This document shows positions 22,876 to 32,871 of a DNA stretch of 64,000 bases, one piece after another. How positions within the stretch are numbered: position 1 is the stretch's first letter; the number at the start of each line of letters is the position of its first letter. Below the pieces are notes generated by a model, which was not told the DNA's origin, made no database searches, and worked only from the letters and a program-made list of their open reading frames with translations. The stretch covers positions 310,001 through 374,000 of the forward strand of contig CM074763.1 of the NCBI GenBank assembly GCA_037355855.1, read 5' to 3'. The DNA is from Pseudo-nitzschia pungens (taxonomy: Eukaryota > Bacillariophyta > Bacillariophyceae > Bacillariales > Bacillariaceae). The position numbers and the translations under genes were made by a program.

Positions 22876-25800
22876 TTAGTCGGGAGTTTCGAAGTAGCTC
22901 TCAAAATAGCTGTAAATGTCGGGTGTGCTCACACTCTGCTTCAGGTCAAACTGCGCACCGCCAACACTGCAGAGTTGCTGAATCCGCCGACGACCAACAC
23001 TCGGTGCTAGTTTTTCCAACGTAGTAGTCGGTACATCGTTTGGTGCTAGGCACATGAGTTCGAACCGAAGGGTCAGTCGAATCCGTGCGAACCAATTTAT
23101 GCCTTGGCTCTCGGTTTTCAGTGGAACCCACTCCTCCAGCTGGCCACCCGATCCCAAGCCATCGAGTTTGACATCCGCCCCTCCCAGGTAGCTATCGCTC
23201 ATGAATTTCTTTTCGTACACCGAAACTTGCAAAACCGATGGCGGGCCCTTGAACAAGGACTCACAGTCCCTGTCAAAACACTTTCCTTCGATGTCCGTGT
23301 TCTCCGGAAGCGGGAATCGAAATCGAACCAAACTCCCCCATGATGCGGGGGCATTGGGGCCACTTGTTTTGGCTAATTTAACCGGATCCGTACTGGCACT
23401 ATCAAGAGTTCTGGCCTTTGACGTCAGGGGAGAACTAGATAGCGCCCGCTTGAGACGCAAAAGGGAATAGACCGTCAGACTCAAAGATCCTCCGGGGGAC
23501 GTAAGGTTTTTCAGGTCGAGAAGCTCCACCTGGATCAGAGCCACGAATCGCTGTGGAACCTTCATGGTTTCGAACAGGGAATTCCGATACAGATGTACCC
23601 TAATTGAATTTTCATACGTCGACGGTTCGGTGTTGATTCCGTTGTGCAAGAGCAGATCTCCACCGGCTGATCGTTCCCACGGGGCCTGGACGGTGGCGAG
23701 TGATTTGGTTAGGGACAAGTTTCCCTTTAGGGCTGTCCACAATTCTAGGAGGGGCAGACCTCCTATCGATTCGAGATGTCCTTCGCAACAAGATGCGACC
23801 CTCGGAAGATTGAATGCAAGGAGGCATTCCCGTCCTATAGAAGCACCTCTCGTCTCGGCCTCTCTATTCTCCACGGGTTCTACTTCCCACGGATCAACAA
23901 GGCGATAACGAACATCACTGGAAACTGAGCATGCACCCGTAGCTACACCGTCATCTTCATCCGTCTTCGTCGACTTCTTGTAAGCCTTTGGAGCTAGTAA
24001 TTCAAGATGAACAGGTTCGATTACACGGGCTTGCACCATTGAGTTCAACTTGTTCGAAGCCTCTTCTTCGTCCGTTTCGAAACCAGTCTTCAGGATCCAT
24101 TTTACTGCTTCTTTCTTGTTGAACAGCATTACCATTGCATTTTCTCCTCCATCTCCCAGGCGAAGTGTTCGGAATTCGACACCGGACTCTGGATTCATCA
24201 TCCGCCGTATGATCAAATCGCCGGCATCTGCTTTGTTTGATTTTTCCGATGTTGACGTTTCAGAGCCTGTTTCCGATTGGGAAATTTGGGGCAAAAGCCT
24301 TGTGTTCAAGGAGGGAGCCAAGACGTTGCCAACTTCTATTTCCATGATTCGACACCATGTCAGTAGTGGTCTCATGATTCGAGAAGCTGTAGCATATTCT
24401 TCTTCCACTCCAAGGTCTCCAGAAGCATCAGATATGCTGCCGATCGAGTCGACGTCGTCTAGAGTATCATCTATCCATTCAGCACTCTCGTATTCAGCCA
24501 CTGCCACAGCACTTAATTGTTTTCGCAACTCGTGCAGCACTAAAAGCTCGAAGAATGATCCGAACATTTCTTTTCTTTGTTCATCTTCTATGCCCTTGGT
24601 TTGTGTGCCTTCCTCATTAACATCTGTTTCTTCCTTCGAATCAATAAGTGGAGAGATTTCTCCCGTTTGTTTTGTGAAGTAAGAAGCCTTCTGCATTCCT
24701 AATTTTCGGAGGAATGCCGAGTTGGGCGAGGGTTTCGATCCTTCTTCTTTGATGATGCCCTCCATTGGAGGAAGATCAAAACGCAAATCAAAGGGGAGAG
24801 ACGAAGAAACTGCTTGTAACAAGTCCATCAAGGTTCCAAATGGTCCAAAAGATCCGCACCGAAATCCAGAATCGGACAAGCGAATTATTGCATGCTGAAC
24901 AACGTCGTCCCGTTTGATAGGTCTCTGTCCTTGTCTGGATGCACTGCCAGCACCAGATCCCCCAGAGTTAGCCGTAGTTGTTGCTTGTGATTCGTCCGAT
25001 GGAATAAGATTCGTCTTGAAGCTGATAGTGAAGACTCCATGATCTTGTGGATGAGGTCGGATGATAAAAGACCCAGTTGGTTTTTCACGCAGTAACTCAG
25101 TGGCACGGGCGCGACGACAGTCTACAAGGAACTCCCATCCGCCACTCCCGGTTCCGACTACCTTATTTTCTCTTCGGCCACCTCCTGAGATGATTTTTAG
25201 ACTTGACCACAATTGTCTTCCAGCTCTGTCGTTCATCAAACAATCGGGGGGATGCCTTATCAGCATTTCTTGCGCTTCATACTCGCGGTTGCGGCTGGCT
25301 GCGAAGTAACCAATTCGAACTGAACAAATTGCTTCATTTAAGGCAACCCCGGACAGTGGCAGAATCCCTCCTCGATGTATCCATAAACATAGTTCGAGTT
25401 GCCAGCTGATATGAGCAGCAAGCTTTTGCGACGAAAGAGTGGAAAAATGAGCTGCAGAGCAGCGACCGTCAGTCACGTGGACGTTAGACCAGGCGCACGA
25501 ACAACACATCTCGATGAGCGATTTCGAAGCGGTTCTCAATGCGTCTTCTGCGAGTTCCACCTGTCGAATTGCAAGCAACAGTAGAACCACATAGAGAGTT
25601 CTGTGGAATTGGTAAGGAGAGTGCAGCAATTGGATGGCGCGTTCTACAATGAGCGTGGTTTCTAGCTGAGAAACTTTCGATACGTGCTCCACCACACCAC
25701 ATACTTCATTCAACAGTTCTTCGCCATCACAATGAAACTGAAGGATTTGGGATGCTTCAGAAGTTATCAGAGGTTGATCGCAGAAATCTGTACCCTCGAA

Positions 25801-28800
25801 TTTATCACAGAAATAAGGTGCGCATAACGAAGATAGCTCTCGAATGAGTCTCCTTGCTGCGGCATCCCTGATCAGGCACTCTCGCCACTGCATCCAAATA
25901 GAAGGAGATGGTCGAAGATCTCCCGTTTCGCAAAAATCATCATCGCTACTGCCGGGTGATTTTTCTTCATGTTTGGCATTGGAGGGAATAGAGGTCCCCT
26001 TCTTTTGCGGACCTCTGTCGTATGCATCAAAGATTGACGATGCCGTGGCACCTGAAGCAGGCGCCGATACTTTAGGCTTTTGAGGTACGTCGAAAGAATC
26101 GAAAATGGACGATGTCATTGCTCCCGACGCTGGTGCTGGTGCTGATACTTTAGGCTTTTGCGGTACGTCGAAAGAATCGAAAATGGACGATGTCATTGCT
26201 CCCGACGCTGGTGCTGGTGCTGATACTTTAGGCTTTTGCGGTACGTCGAAAGAATCGAAAATGGACGATGTCATCGCTCCCGACGCTGGTGCTGGTGCTG
26301 ATACTTTAGGCTTTTGCGGTACGTCGAAAGAATCAAAGATGGACGATGCCATCGCTCCCGACGCTGGCGCTGATACCTTTGGCTTTGGAGGTGGAGGTGC
26401 ATCAAAAGAGTCAAAGATCGACGATGTCATTGCTCCAGAAGCTGGCGCTGATACCTTTGGCTTTGGAGGTGGAGGTGCATCAAAAGAGTCAAAGATCGAC
26501 GATGTCATTGCTCCCGGGGCCGGTGCTGATACTTTCGGTTTCGAAGGGGGAGCAGCGTCAAAAGAGTCAAAAACGGACGATGACATTGCTCCAGCAGAGG
26601 TCGCTGGAGTCGGAGGTTTTGGTTTCCTTATAGAAGGAACATCGTATGCATCAAATATGGATGACGTCGTTTGCTTTGTTTGGTTTGCATTCTTTGCCGC
26701 CGCGGTCGAATGCAACTCCTGATCCTCCTGAAAGTCGTCTTCCTTCATATCTTTCAAAAGCGATCGGATTGCGGGGACTTCTATTCCCGCGTTGACGAGT
26801 GATCGTGATACAGCAAAGGTCGATGCTAATCTTGTTCTTGTGTTTGCCTTCATCATTTTCAAAAGAAATGGGCCGGATGCCAGATTTATGAAAGAATTCA
26901 CCGTTAAGATCGTAGATTCACGGTCCTTTCTAGCTGCAGTCGTCAGACTTTGCAACTGTGGAACTAAAATATCGGTCGCAAAGCGCGGTAAGACTTCGCC
27001 TTTAGATTGAATCAATCCAGTGAGCCAGTTTGAAGCTTCGTCAGAGCGACCCAACCACATATGCTGCACAGCAGACAGACAGGTGTCATTATGAGCGCTA
27101 GGCAAGATGCGATCGAGAATGAGACTCTTCGCTACACCGTCGAGCTTGTGCTTCCAATCTTTAAATAGCTCTTTATCCTTCGTAGCTTCGGATTTGGAAG
27201 GTCCAGAACCAGCGAAGCCTCCACCCCCTCCCATGATACCACCAAACCCCCGGCCCATTCCCAAGGCTAACGAAGGTTGCGAGTTTCCCATCAACCGAGC
27301 AACAAGAAAAGCCAGGTTCAAATCTTCCATCTTCGTTGCAATCGTTTCAACGGCAGACTTCAATACAGGTGGCTCTGCAAGAAGGAAAAACGCCGCTGCG
27401 GAATCGTATTGGTTCTTGCGGAGCAAACTAAAGGCATTTTTCTCGGCTGCCAGTCGCCCACGTTGACTGGAAAAGTCATAACTCGTCAGGAACTTTTGTA
27501 ATTTTCTTCCGCTGTTGGTTGGATCAGCTGCAGCCAAATTCGCCAACGTTCTTTTTTTCCCTGCTATTATAAAAAATATGGAAGATTTCAGGATATCCTT
27601 GGACTCTCTATACATTTGCTGACCAATTTCTTCGGAGAGTTGCCGTAACTTTTCATCGGATCTGAGCCAAAAAGGAAGTCTGCAATTCCGTGCTTCGTGC
27701 CAGGAAAGTTTTTGCCCCGGCTGGCGGATTGTATTGATCATCAATTCTTGGTAATCACTCAACAGAGCGGCCAGGCAGCCGGCAGATGCGCTTTGCGGTG
27801 GAAGCTTTGGCTTGCTGGATTCTGAATTCATCTGTCGCTTCACATAAATCCCACCCATCGAAAAGCGCGGAGAGCGTCTCTTCTCGGGGTTCTTTGTTTC
27901 TTCTTCTTCTTTTTGGATTGCTTTGTGTATTGAATTAACGGTCAGACTCAATTGACCAGGAAGATCGAGAACTCCGTATTTTGGGGGTTCAATGACAACT
28001 TTCAAAATAGCCCGAAGTACAAGTAATTCACTTTCATTCATCCTCGTCAGAAAGTCAGGAATGCTGTCCTTCTCTAACGACTCCCTCGAGACACTCGGCG
28101 ATATTGCATTCTCTCGACTCGTGTCTATCGTGCTAGTAGAATTTGACGCGCGAGTTTTCAAGACGTCGTATAGTTGCTTCAGGTGCTGTTTATCCTGGTC
28201 CGTATCGGTAGAACCCTTCGACGCCCCGAGCTGCATGGAAGCCATGAGACTTGCAGCACTCTCCACGTTCGTTTTTTCTTCGTGGTCTGCATCGTCTACC
28301 CCAGTCAGTATTTCCCCTCCCCAAGAACCCAATGGGGCAACGAGAAGCGGGACATTCGAAGACAGATTGTCATCCGGTGATCCATTGATCTTGTCGGCTA
28401 TCCACAATAAGATTCGTTTGACATCACCCTTCAACGCAAATTTGGTGCCCTTTTCTGCGGTGCACATGTGTGTGAACAACGTCTCCGGATGCCAGTCCGA
28501 CAAAACGTAGTTCTTTTCGTCGTAGGAATGAATGGTTGCTCGTATCAGTCGCAGTATGTGGGGGTACGCGTCCATGGGAACGTTTTCGGAGTTTTCTGAG
28601 AGTCTTCCGGACGAATTGCTGAAATCGATGCGCAAATTCGAGGAGAGAATGGCGGGGTACGAGAGTCGCACGATTGGTTTCCATTCCTTGCTGCATCCTC
28701 GTCGCTGATAAATGATTGCTTCGGTTGTGAGGAAGGCCACGATTGTTGGGAACGCATCGAGGTAGCCAGTTTTTAGAAAACAAACATCCACAAGTTCGGA

Positions 28801-31800
28801 ATCCGATTCCGAAGGATCGACGACAATAGTCGATTCGTAGTAGTCTTTACCGAAATGCTCGTCCTTGATGGCACCTATCCGTTGTAAGTCTCGAGCTGAT
28901 GCGTCGGGTCTCGAATGCCACACCCTGATCGACTGCCGGGGTTTTTCGCTTTTCTGAACTAAGGCAACCGTATTCGAGCACGAAGCCAGCACCCTGAAAT
29001 CACGGAAATCAGCACCTGTATCCGCAATGCGATGTTGTTTGTGCGACATTGCGAACAGTGAATCTTCTCCCGCCTGGGAATTTTTCGCTGTAAATTGAAG
29101 GCACACCAACCTCAGATTGCCCAGGCTGTCCGAAACCACAAAGGACCACCGTTCACCGTTGCTTTCTGCGCACGTAATGCTTCGGATCGAAATGGGTTTG
29201 CCGTTCGAATTCTCGGCGTCGTTCTCGAGCATATCGATGACTCCCAAGTCGTATTTCTGGACTTTGTCGAGAAGACCCGCCTTGGTGGGAAGCTCCACCC
29301 GCGACACTTGCATCTTGCTTCCGCAGGCATGGATCATCAAAGCAGCGGCCCTTACTTTTCTGGAACCAGAAGTTGCCGCCCTGCTGCTCCAGGGCAGGAG
29401 GACAAATCGATCGGTAAAATTATCACCATCGACCGAAGGCACACCGGTTGGGAGAACGCCGATAACCCGTCCGAATTCTTGTTGCGTCTCCGCCGATCGA
29501 TTGAAAAGCAAGGCTGCCAAGGTTCCCGCATCATCCGCATTGGAATCGCGGGTGTTTCCGTTGCTGTTCTTTTCGATGCCGGCATCGGCATACGAACGAT
29601 CGTTGGATCGCACGCTGAATGATTCGTGTACAACGGCACTGTTCTTCCTGCTTCGGTCGAACGGTACGGGTCTGAATCTCATCTTTAGTGGTTTCCCGGG
29701 TCCGAGTGCGGCGCCGACGTGCCGGACCGTGGCAATGATGTCGTCGAATGTCTTGTTCTCCAGGTTCACACCATTCACACCCAATAGTTCGTCACCGAGG
29801 TTGATCATCCCCGTTTTTTCGGCCGGGAGGATCCCGTCGTTGAGAGGATTTTTCTTGAAGGAACCAGCAATCGCGGGAAGACCGTCCATCGGTGACTCCA
29901 AGCGAAGGCCCAGACCAAAGTCGGGATGCGGCGTAACCAGGACTTCGTATTCCTGCCTGGCTTTGGACTCATCGTCGTCGCTGCCATCATCGGCGACGGC
30001 GTTGTCGCAGAAACTGTTCCCGCTGCTCGAGATCGAAGACTGGGGATTCGCCGAGTCGAAGTTTGGCATCTCGGGCTCGAGAGCAAACACCGGGGGTGGA
30101 ATTTCGTAGACGAGAATCGTTTTCGAGCTCGTGACGGCGACCAGCAGTGGGGGGCCGCCAAAGCTATCGTCGGGCCACCACTTGATCGCGACTACGCCGT
30201 CCCGACCGGCAGAATTCGAGCCCTTGGGCAATTTCAGAGGCGGCAACGCCAGGGGCACGGGAACGAGACTGACGTCGTGGAGAAGATCGGGAGAGGAGGG
30301 AGCTATTGCATCCGTATTTTGTTGGGCAAACACGGCCTTTTCGTCCTTCCATCGAGTGGAATACGTGGACATGCATCCCTCCTTGCGCCAGAACAACGAT
30401 ATGGATTCGCCCCCGGACTCGGTTTCCGCACAGAGCCGACTCGATTCGTAGTCCATGGACGCGGCGACGGGCGCCGTTTCGCGCGGTTTTGTTCCCAGCG
30501 ACGGCACCGCCGACAGAGCCAGAACGCTCCGAACGGGACTTCCCAGCTCCATGGCACCGAAATCTTCTTCCCCCCAGAGGGGAAAGTCCATGGTAACGAG
30601 ATGGCCGTTCACCGGATGGGAGGAGACCAGCCTCAATTCCGTGGGAGGACTGTGCGTCCCCCCCGCGTAATATTCCCCAAACGTGCCCTGGTTGGCGCCC
30701 GGCGGATGAACCGAGGACAACCCCAGGAATTTCATGGCGGACCCACCGAGACCGTCGTCCGCCTCCTTGCCGGACGGTTCCGACAGCCACGGATTCCACG
30801 CGGGCCACACGCCCTGGATCGACAAACCCATGTCGTCCGCGTCCAGAACGCTCCCGGCGATGATCGATCCCGCCGGCAGCATGGCGGCGATGCTCTCAAA
30901 GTGCGCGGGCTGGGAATCGTCGTTGCCGCGTTTCATGTAGCTCAGGCGGGACAGCCGAAGGGCCGGATACGCTCCCCGAAAGGTCACCTCGGCGATCCAG
31001 GCGCCGGCATCGCTGGTGGGGGATCCGGACCCGGCCGTTCGAAAGCCTCCCGTCATCGATTGCAGACCGGAATGGATCGAACCGGTCGCGTTCGACAACT
31101 CCGAGGACACGCTGTTCGGGCGGCTCCTCCCGCTTCGCGCTCCGCGGCCCGCGCCGCCCGAGCTCCTCCGGGGGGTTTCCAGGTCTCCCAGGCTGAACGC
31201 CGAGGATCCCCGCAACCAATCCGCTCGGCTGTTCGGGGGAGCCGTCCACAGCATGAGTTGGCGCCACGAGTTTTGGTTGAAGATGCGGGTGGCGGAATCC
31301 CCCTCGCAGTAGGTCAGCAGCAGATCGTTTCCCTGGTTGGCTTCGGGATTCGCGGACGGCGTCACGTGCCCCGATCCGCGAAAGGATATCCGGGTGATCG
31401 GTTTGGCGTGTTTCAGATAGGGACCCAGCTTGAACACCTTTCCCGCCGAGGCCACCGATTCGCCGCTGCCGTCCTCCTCGTCGTGCAAAAACGTCATGGC
31501 ACCGTGCGTCCCTTTTCGGTCGGGCCGATCGATCACGACCACCAGCGCCTCTCCGTCTCCCGATATCTTGGCGGTGACCACCGGAGCCGGCAGCATCGTC
31601 GTCCACAAGAGAGGCGCATCACCGGCACTGCCCTTGGTTTTTTTGGCGTCGTTGGCGTTCGTTTGCGTTTTTCCGCGGGCCGAAGCGCCGTCCCGAGCGT
31701 CCGTCGGACCCGGGAGCGCTCGGAAGACGGCCAGCTGCGACCGATGGGCGACCAGGAGCGTCCCATCGTACGACACGGAAACATCGACGATTTCTCCGGG

Positions 31801-32871
31801 TTTCCTCTGCCGTCGATCGCAAAATTTGACGACTCGTTCTTCCTCGCCGCTCTCGTGGTAAAAGACCTCGGCGGCATCGATGGTCACGGAATCGATCCAC
31901 CGAAACCTTCCAAACACCGATTTGGGTCGCTGTTGTTTTGTGGTTGTTGCGTTTGCGTTTGCGGCCCGTCGAACGCCCCGGCCCCATCCACGGCCACCGC
32001 CACCGGATCGGTCGGCGCGGGCACGTACGTCCGAACGATCCCGTCCTCGTGGGTCACCACCAGCATCCCCGTGGACGAATTCGATGCCAATGGAAACCAC
32101 GCGGGATTCCGACGCCAGGTCCAGCGTCTGGAACAAAAAGTTCGTCCGGGAGCAGACCCCCGCCACCGCGTGGCGGGAAGCGACGTACGAAAAGACCACC
32201 TCCGCGCCGCCGTAGAGCAGGGTGGCAAACATGGACGAGTTGAGCGCCACCTCGGCGACCCCCTTCGCCGCGGCCTTGGCCGCCCGGGTCGCCGCGGCGG
32301 ACTTGATGGCCTTCACCGCGAGGAAGGATCTCCGGCGCGCCGCCTTGTTCAGCTTGGCCAGGGTGGCTGTCTTTTTGGCGCCGCCGCTCTCGGCGCAAGC
32401 CAGGACCGATGCGTGGTTGCCGCTGGCGTTGCCGCTGGCTTGGTGGCTCGCGGTCTCGGTCTCTTCCGCCTGGCCCAGAACCTCGGGAGGCATGTGACAG
32501 CCCCTCCCGGCGATCTGCGGCAGACCTCCCACCAGCGCGCGGTCGATGTTCTGGCTGTTGGGGGGAGCACTGACGTTGGCACTGATATTGGCGTTGGCAC
32601 TGATATTGGCACTTGCTCTGGCGCTGCCGTGGTGGATCGGGCCGTCGTAGTCGACGTCGATGCTTTCTTCGGTGCTCAGGCCGCGATTCATATGCATATG
32701 CATATTCATATTCGTGGTGCGCCGTGACCTCTGGGAAAGCGGGACGGGACTCACGGAACGACTGTCCGAAGACGATCGGCTGCTGCTGACCCGATGGAAG
32801 CTGTCGGCGGCTCCCGAGACGCGCAGGATGGTTCTCGAGGCTCTCGAGGATCCAGAGGACGTTGTGCTCAT
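22876..32871 (-). CDS. Giant Rav1/DmX-like protein with PDZ-, SH2- and C2-like regions
   Basis: A single 9,996-base open exon, 3,331 residues from the ATG at 32871; the frame opens further 5' only through a GTG and has a stop just before it. Residues ~200-1500 are beta-propeller-like. A PDZ-like domain lies at ~975-1067 (FGLGLRLESP, LGDELLGVNGVNLEN). The Rav1 C-terminal region spans ~1300-1960, with LPFWLRSDEKLRQL, QRGRLAAEKNAFSLLRK and MWLGRSDEASNWL. At ~2068-2285 are nine SSIFDSFD-type repeats. At ~2577-2700 is an SH2-like domain: WEFLVDCRRARATELL, GSFIIRPH with the phosphotyrosine-contact Arg, VVQHAIIRL, and FGTLMDLLQAV. A C2-like region lies at ~3105-3275. Rav1 and DmX proteins assemble the vacuolar proton ATPase as part of the RAVE complex or its metazoan counterpart. 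That role is likely; the extra domains suggest scaffolding or signalling. Confidence 0.85.
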   Translation of the reverse strand: MSTTSSGSSRASRTILRVSGAADSFHRVSSSRSSSDSRSVSPVPLSQRSRRTTNMNMHMHMNRGLSTEESIDVDYDGPIHHGSARASANISANANISANVSAPPNSQNIDRALVGGLPQIAGRGCHMPPEVLGQAEETETASHQASGNASGNHASVLACAESGGAKKTATLAKLNKAARRRSFLAVKAIKSAAATRAAKAAAKGVAEVALNSSMFATLLYGGAEVVFSYVASRHAVAGVCSRTNFLFQTLDLASESRVVSIGIEFVHGDAGGDPRGRDRSDVRARADRSGGGGRGWGRGVRRAANANATTTKQQRPKSVFGRFRWIDSVTIDAAEVFYHESGEEERVVKFCDRRQRKPGEIVDVSVSYDGTLLVAHRSQLAVFRALPGPTDARDGASARGKTQTNANDAKKTKGSAGDAPLLWTTMLPAPVVTAKISGDGEALVVVIDRPDRKGTHGAMTFLHDEEDGSGESVASAGKVFKLGPYLKHAKPITRISFRGSGHVTPSANPEANQGNDLLLTYCEGDSATRIFNQNSWRQLMLWTAPPNSRADWLRGSSAFSLGDLETPRRSSGGAGRGARSGRSRPNSVSSELSNATGSIHSGLQSMTGGFRTAGSGSPTSDAGAWIAEVTFRGAYPALRLSRLSYMKRGNDDSQPAHFESIAAMLPAGSIIAGSVLDADDMGLSIQGVWPAWNPWLSEPSGKEADDGLGGSAMKFLGLSSVHPPGANQGTFGEYYAGGTHSPPTELRLVSSHPVNGHLVTMDFPLWGEEDFGAMELGSPVRSVLALSAVPSLGTKPRETAPVAASMDYESSRLCAETESGGESISLFWRKEGCMSTYSTRWKDEKAVFAQQNTDAIAPSSPDLLHDVSLVPVPLALPPLKLPKGSNSAGRDGVVAIKWWPDDSFGGPPLLVAVTSSKTILVYEIPPPVFALEPEMPNFDSANPQSSISSSGNSFCDNAVADDGSDDDESKARQEYEVLVTPHPDFGLGLRLESPMDGLPAIAGSFKKNPLNDGILPAEKTGMINLGDELLGVNGVNLENKTFDDIIATVRHVGAALGPGKPLKMRFRPVPFDRSRKNSAVVHESFSVRSNDRSYADAGIEKNSNGNTRDSNADDAGTLAALLFNRSAETQQEFGRVIGVLPTGVPSVDGDNFTDRFVLLPWSSRAATSGSRKVRAAALMIHACGSKMQVSRVELPTKAGLLDKVQKYDLGVIDMLENDAENSNGKPISIRSITCAESNGERWSFVVSDSLGNLRLVCLQFTAKNSQAGEDSLFAMSHKQHRIADTGADFRDFRVLASCSNTVALVQKSEKPRQSIRVWHSRPDASARDLQRIGAIKDEHFGKDYYESTIVVDPSESDSELVDVCFLKTGYLDAFPTIVAFLTTEAIIYQRRGCSKEWKPIVRLSYPAILSSNLRIDFSNSSGRLSENSENVPMDAYPHILRLIRATIHSYDEKNYVLSDWHPETLFTHMCTAEKGTKFALKGDVKRILLWIADKINGSPDDNLSSNVPLLVAPLGSWGGEILTGVDDADHEEKTNVESAASLMASMQLGASKGSTDTDQDKQHLKQLYDVLKTRASNSTSTIDTSRENAISPSVSRESLEKDSIPDFLTRMNESELLVLRAILKVVIEPPKYGVLDLPGQLSLTVNSIHKAIQKEEEETKNPEKRRSPRFSMGGIYVKRQMNSESSKPKLPPQSASAGCLAALLSDYQELMINTIRQPGQKLSWHEARNCRLPFWLRSDEKLRQLSEEIGQQMYRESKDILKSSIFFIIAGKKRTLANLAAADPTNSGRKLQKFLTSYDFSSQRGRLAAEKNAFSLLRKNQYDSAAAFFLLAEPPVLKSAVETIATKMEDLNLAFLVARLMGNSQPSLALGMGRGFGGIMGGGGGFAGSGPSKSEATKDKELFKDWKHKLDGVAKSLILDRILPSAHNDTCLSAVQHMWLGRSDEASNWLTGLIQSKGEVLPRFATDILVPQLQSLTTAARKDRESTILTVNSFINLASGPFLLKMMKANTRTRLASTFAVSRSLVNAGIEVPAIRSLLKDMKEDDFQEDQELHSTAAAKNANQTKQTTSSIFDAYDVPSIRKPKPPTPATSAGAMSSSVFDSFDAAPPSKPKVSAPAPGAMTSSIFDSFDAPPPPKPKVSAPASGAMTSSIFDSFDAPPPPKPKVSAPASGAMASSIFDSFDVPQKPKVSAPAPASGAMTSSIFDSFDVPQKPKVSAPAPASGAMTSSIFDSFDVPQKPKVSAPAPASGAMTSSIFDSFDVPQKPKVSAPASGATASSIFDAYDRGPQKKGTSIPSNAKHEEKSPGSSDDDFCETGDLRPSPSIWMQWRECLIRDAAARRLIRELSSLCAPYFCDKFEGTDFCDQPLITSEASQILQFHCDGEELLNEVCGVVEHVSKVSQLETTLIVERAIQLLHSPYQFHRTLYVVLLLLAIRQVELAEDALRTASKSLIEMCCSCAWSNVHVTDGRCSAAHFSTLSSQKLAAHISWQLELCLWIHRGGILPLSGVALNEAICSVRIGYFAASRNREYEAQEMLIRHPPDCLMNDRAGRQLWSSLKIISGGGRRENKVVGTGSGGWEFLVDCRRARATELLREKPTGSFIIRPHPQDHGVFTISFKTNLIPSDESQATTTANSGGSGAGSASRQGQRPIKRDDVVQHAIIRLSDSGFRCGSFGPFGTLMDLLQAVSSSLPFDLRFDLPPMEGIIKEEGSKPSPNSAFLRKLGMQKASYFTKQTGEISPLIDSKEETDVNEEGTQTKGIEDEQRKEMFGSFFELLVLHELRKQLSAVAVAEYESAEWIDDTLDDVDSIGSISDASGDLGVEEEYATASRIMRPLLTWCRIMEIEVGNVLAPSLNTRLLPQISQSETGSETSTSEKSNKADAGDLIIRRMMNPESGVEFRTLRLGDGGENAMVMLFNKKEAVKWILKTGFETDEEEASNKLNSMVQARVIEPVHLELLAPKAYKKSTKTDEDDGVATGACSVSSDVRYRLVDPWEVEPVENREAETRGASIGRECLLAFNLPRVASCCEGHLESIGGLPLLELWTALKGNLSLTKSLATVQAPWERSAGGDLLLHNGINTEPSTYENSIRVHLYRNSLFETMKVPQRFVALIQVELLDLKNLTSPGGSLSLTVYSLLRLKRALSSSPLTSKARTLDSASTDPVKLAKTSGPNAPASWGSLVRFRFPLPENTDIEGKCFDRDCESLFKGPPSVLQVSVYEKKFMSDSYLGGADVKLDGLGSGGQLEEWVPLKTESQGINWFARIRLTLRFELMCLAPNDVPTTTLEKLAPSVGRRRIQQLCSVGGAQFDLKQSVSTPDIYSYFESYFETPD
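26020..26670. repeat. Coding repeat of nine SSIFDSFD units
   Basis: Nine copies of a roughly 22-26 residue unit, each with (T/S)SIFDSFD followed by P-x-KPKVSAPA. The central copies are nearly identical at the DNA level (about 78-base unit, 26100-26340), pointing to recent expansion; the outer copies have diverged. Confidence 0.9.

Noticed and set aside
29926..32727. A 933-codon open frame on the plus strand inside the Rav1-like gene
   Set aside because: It mirrors the minus-strand coding frame, is Arg/Gly-rich without any domain, and overlaps a protein with recognisable motifs; it is an antisense shadow in GC-rich coding DNA.
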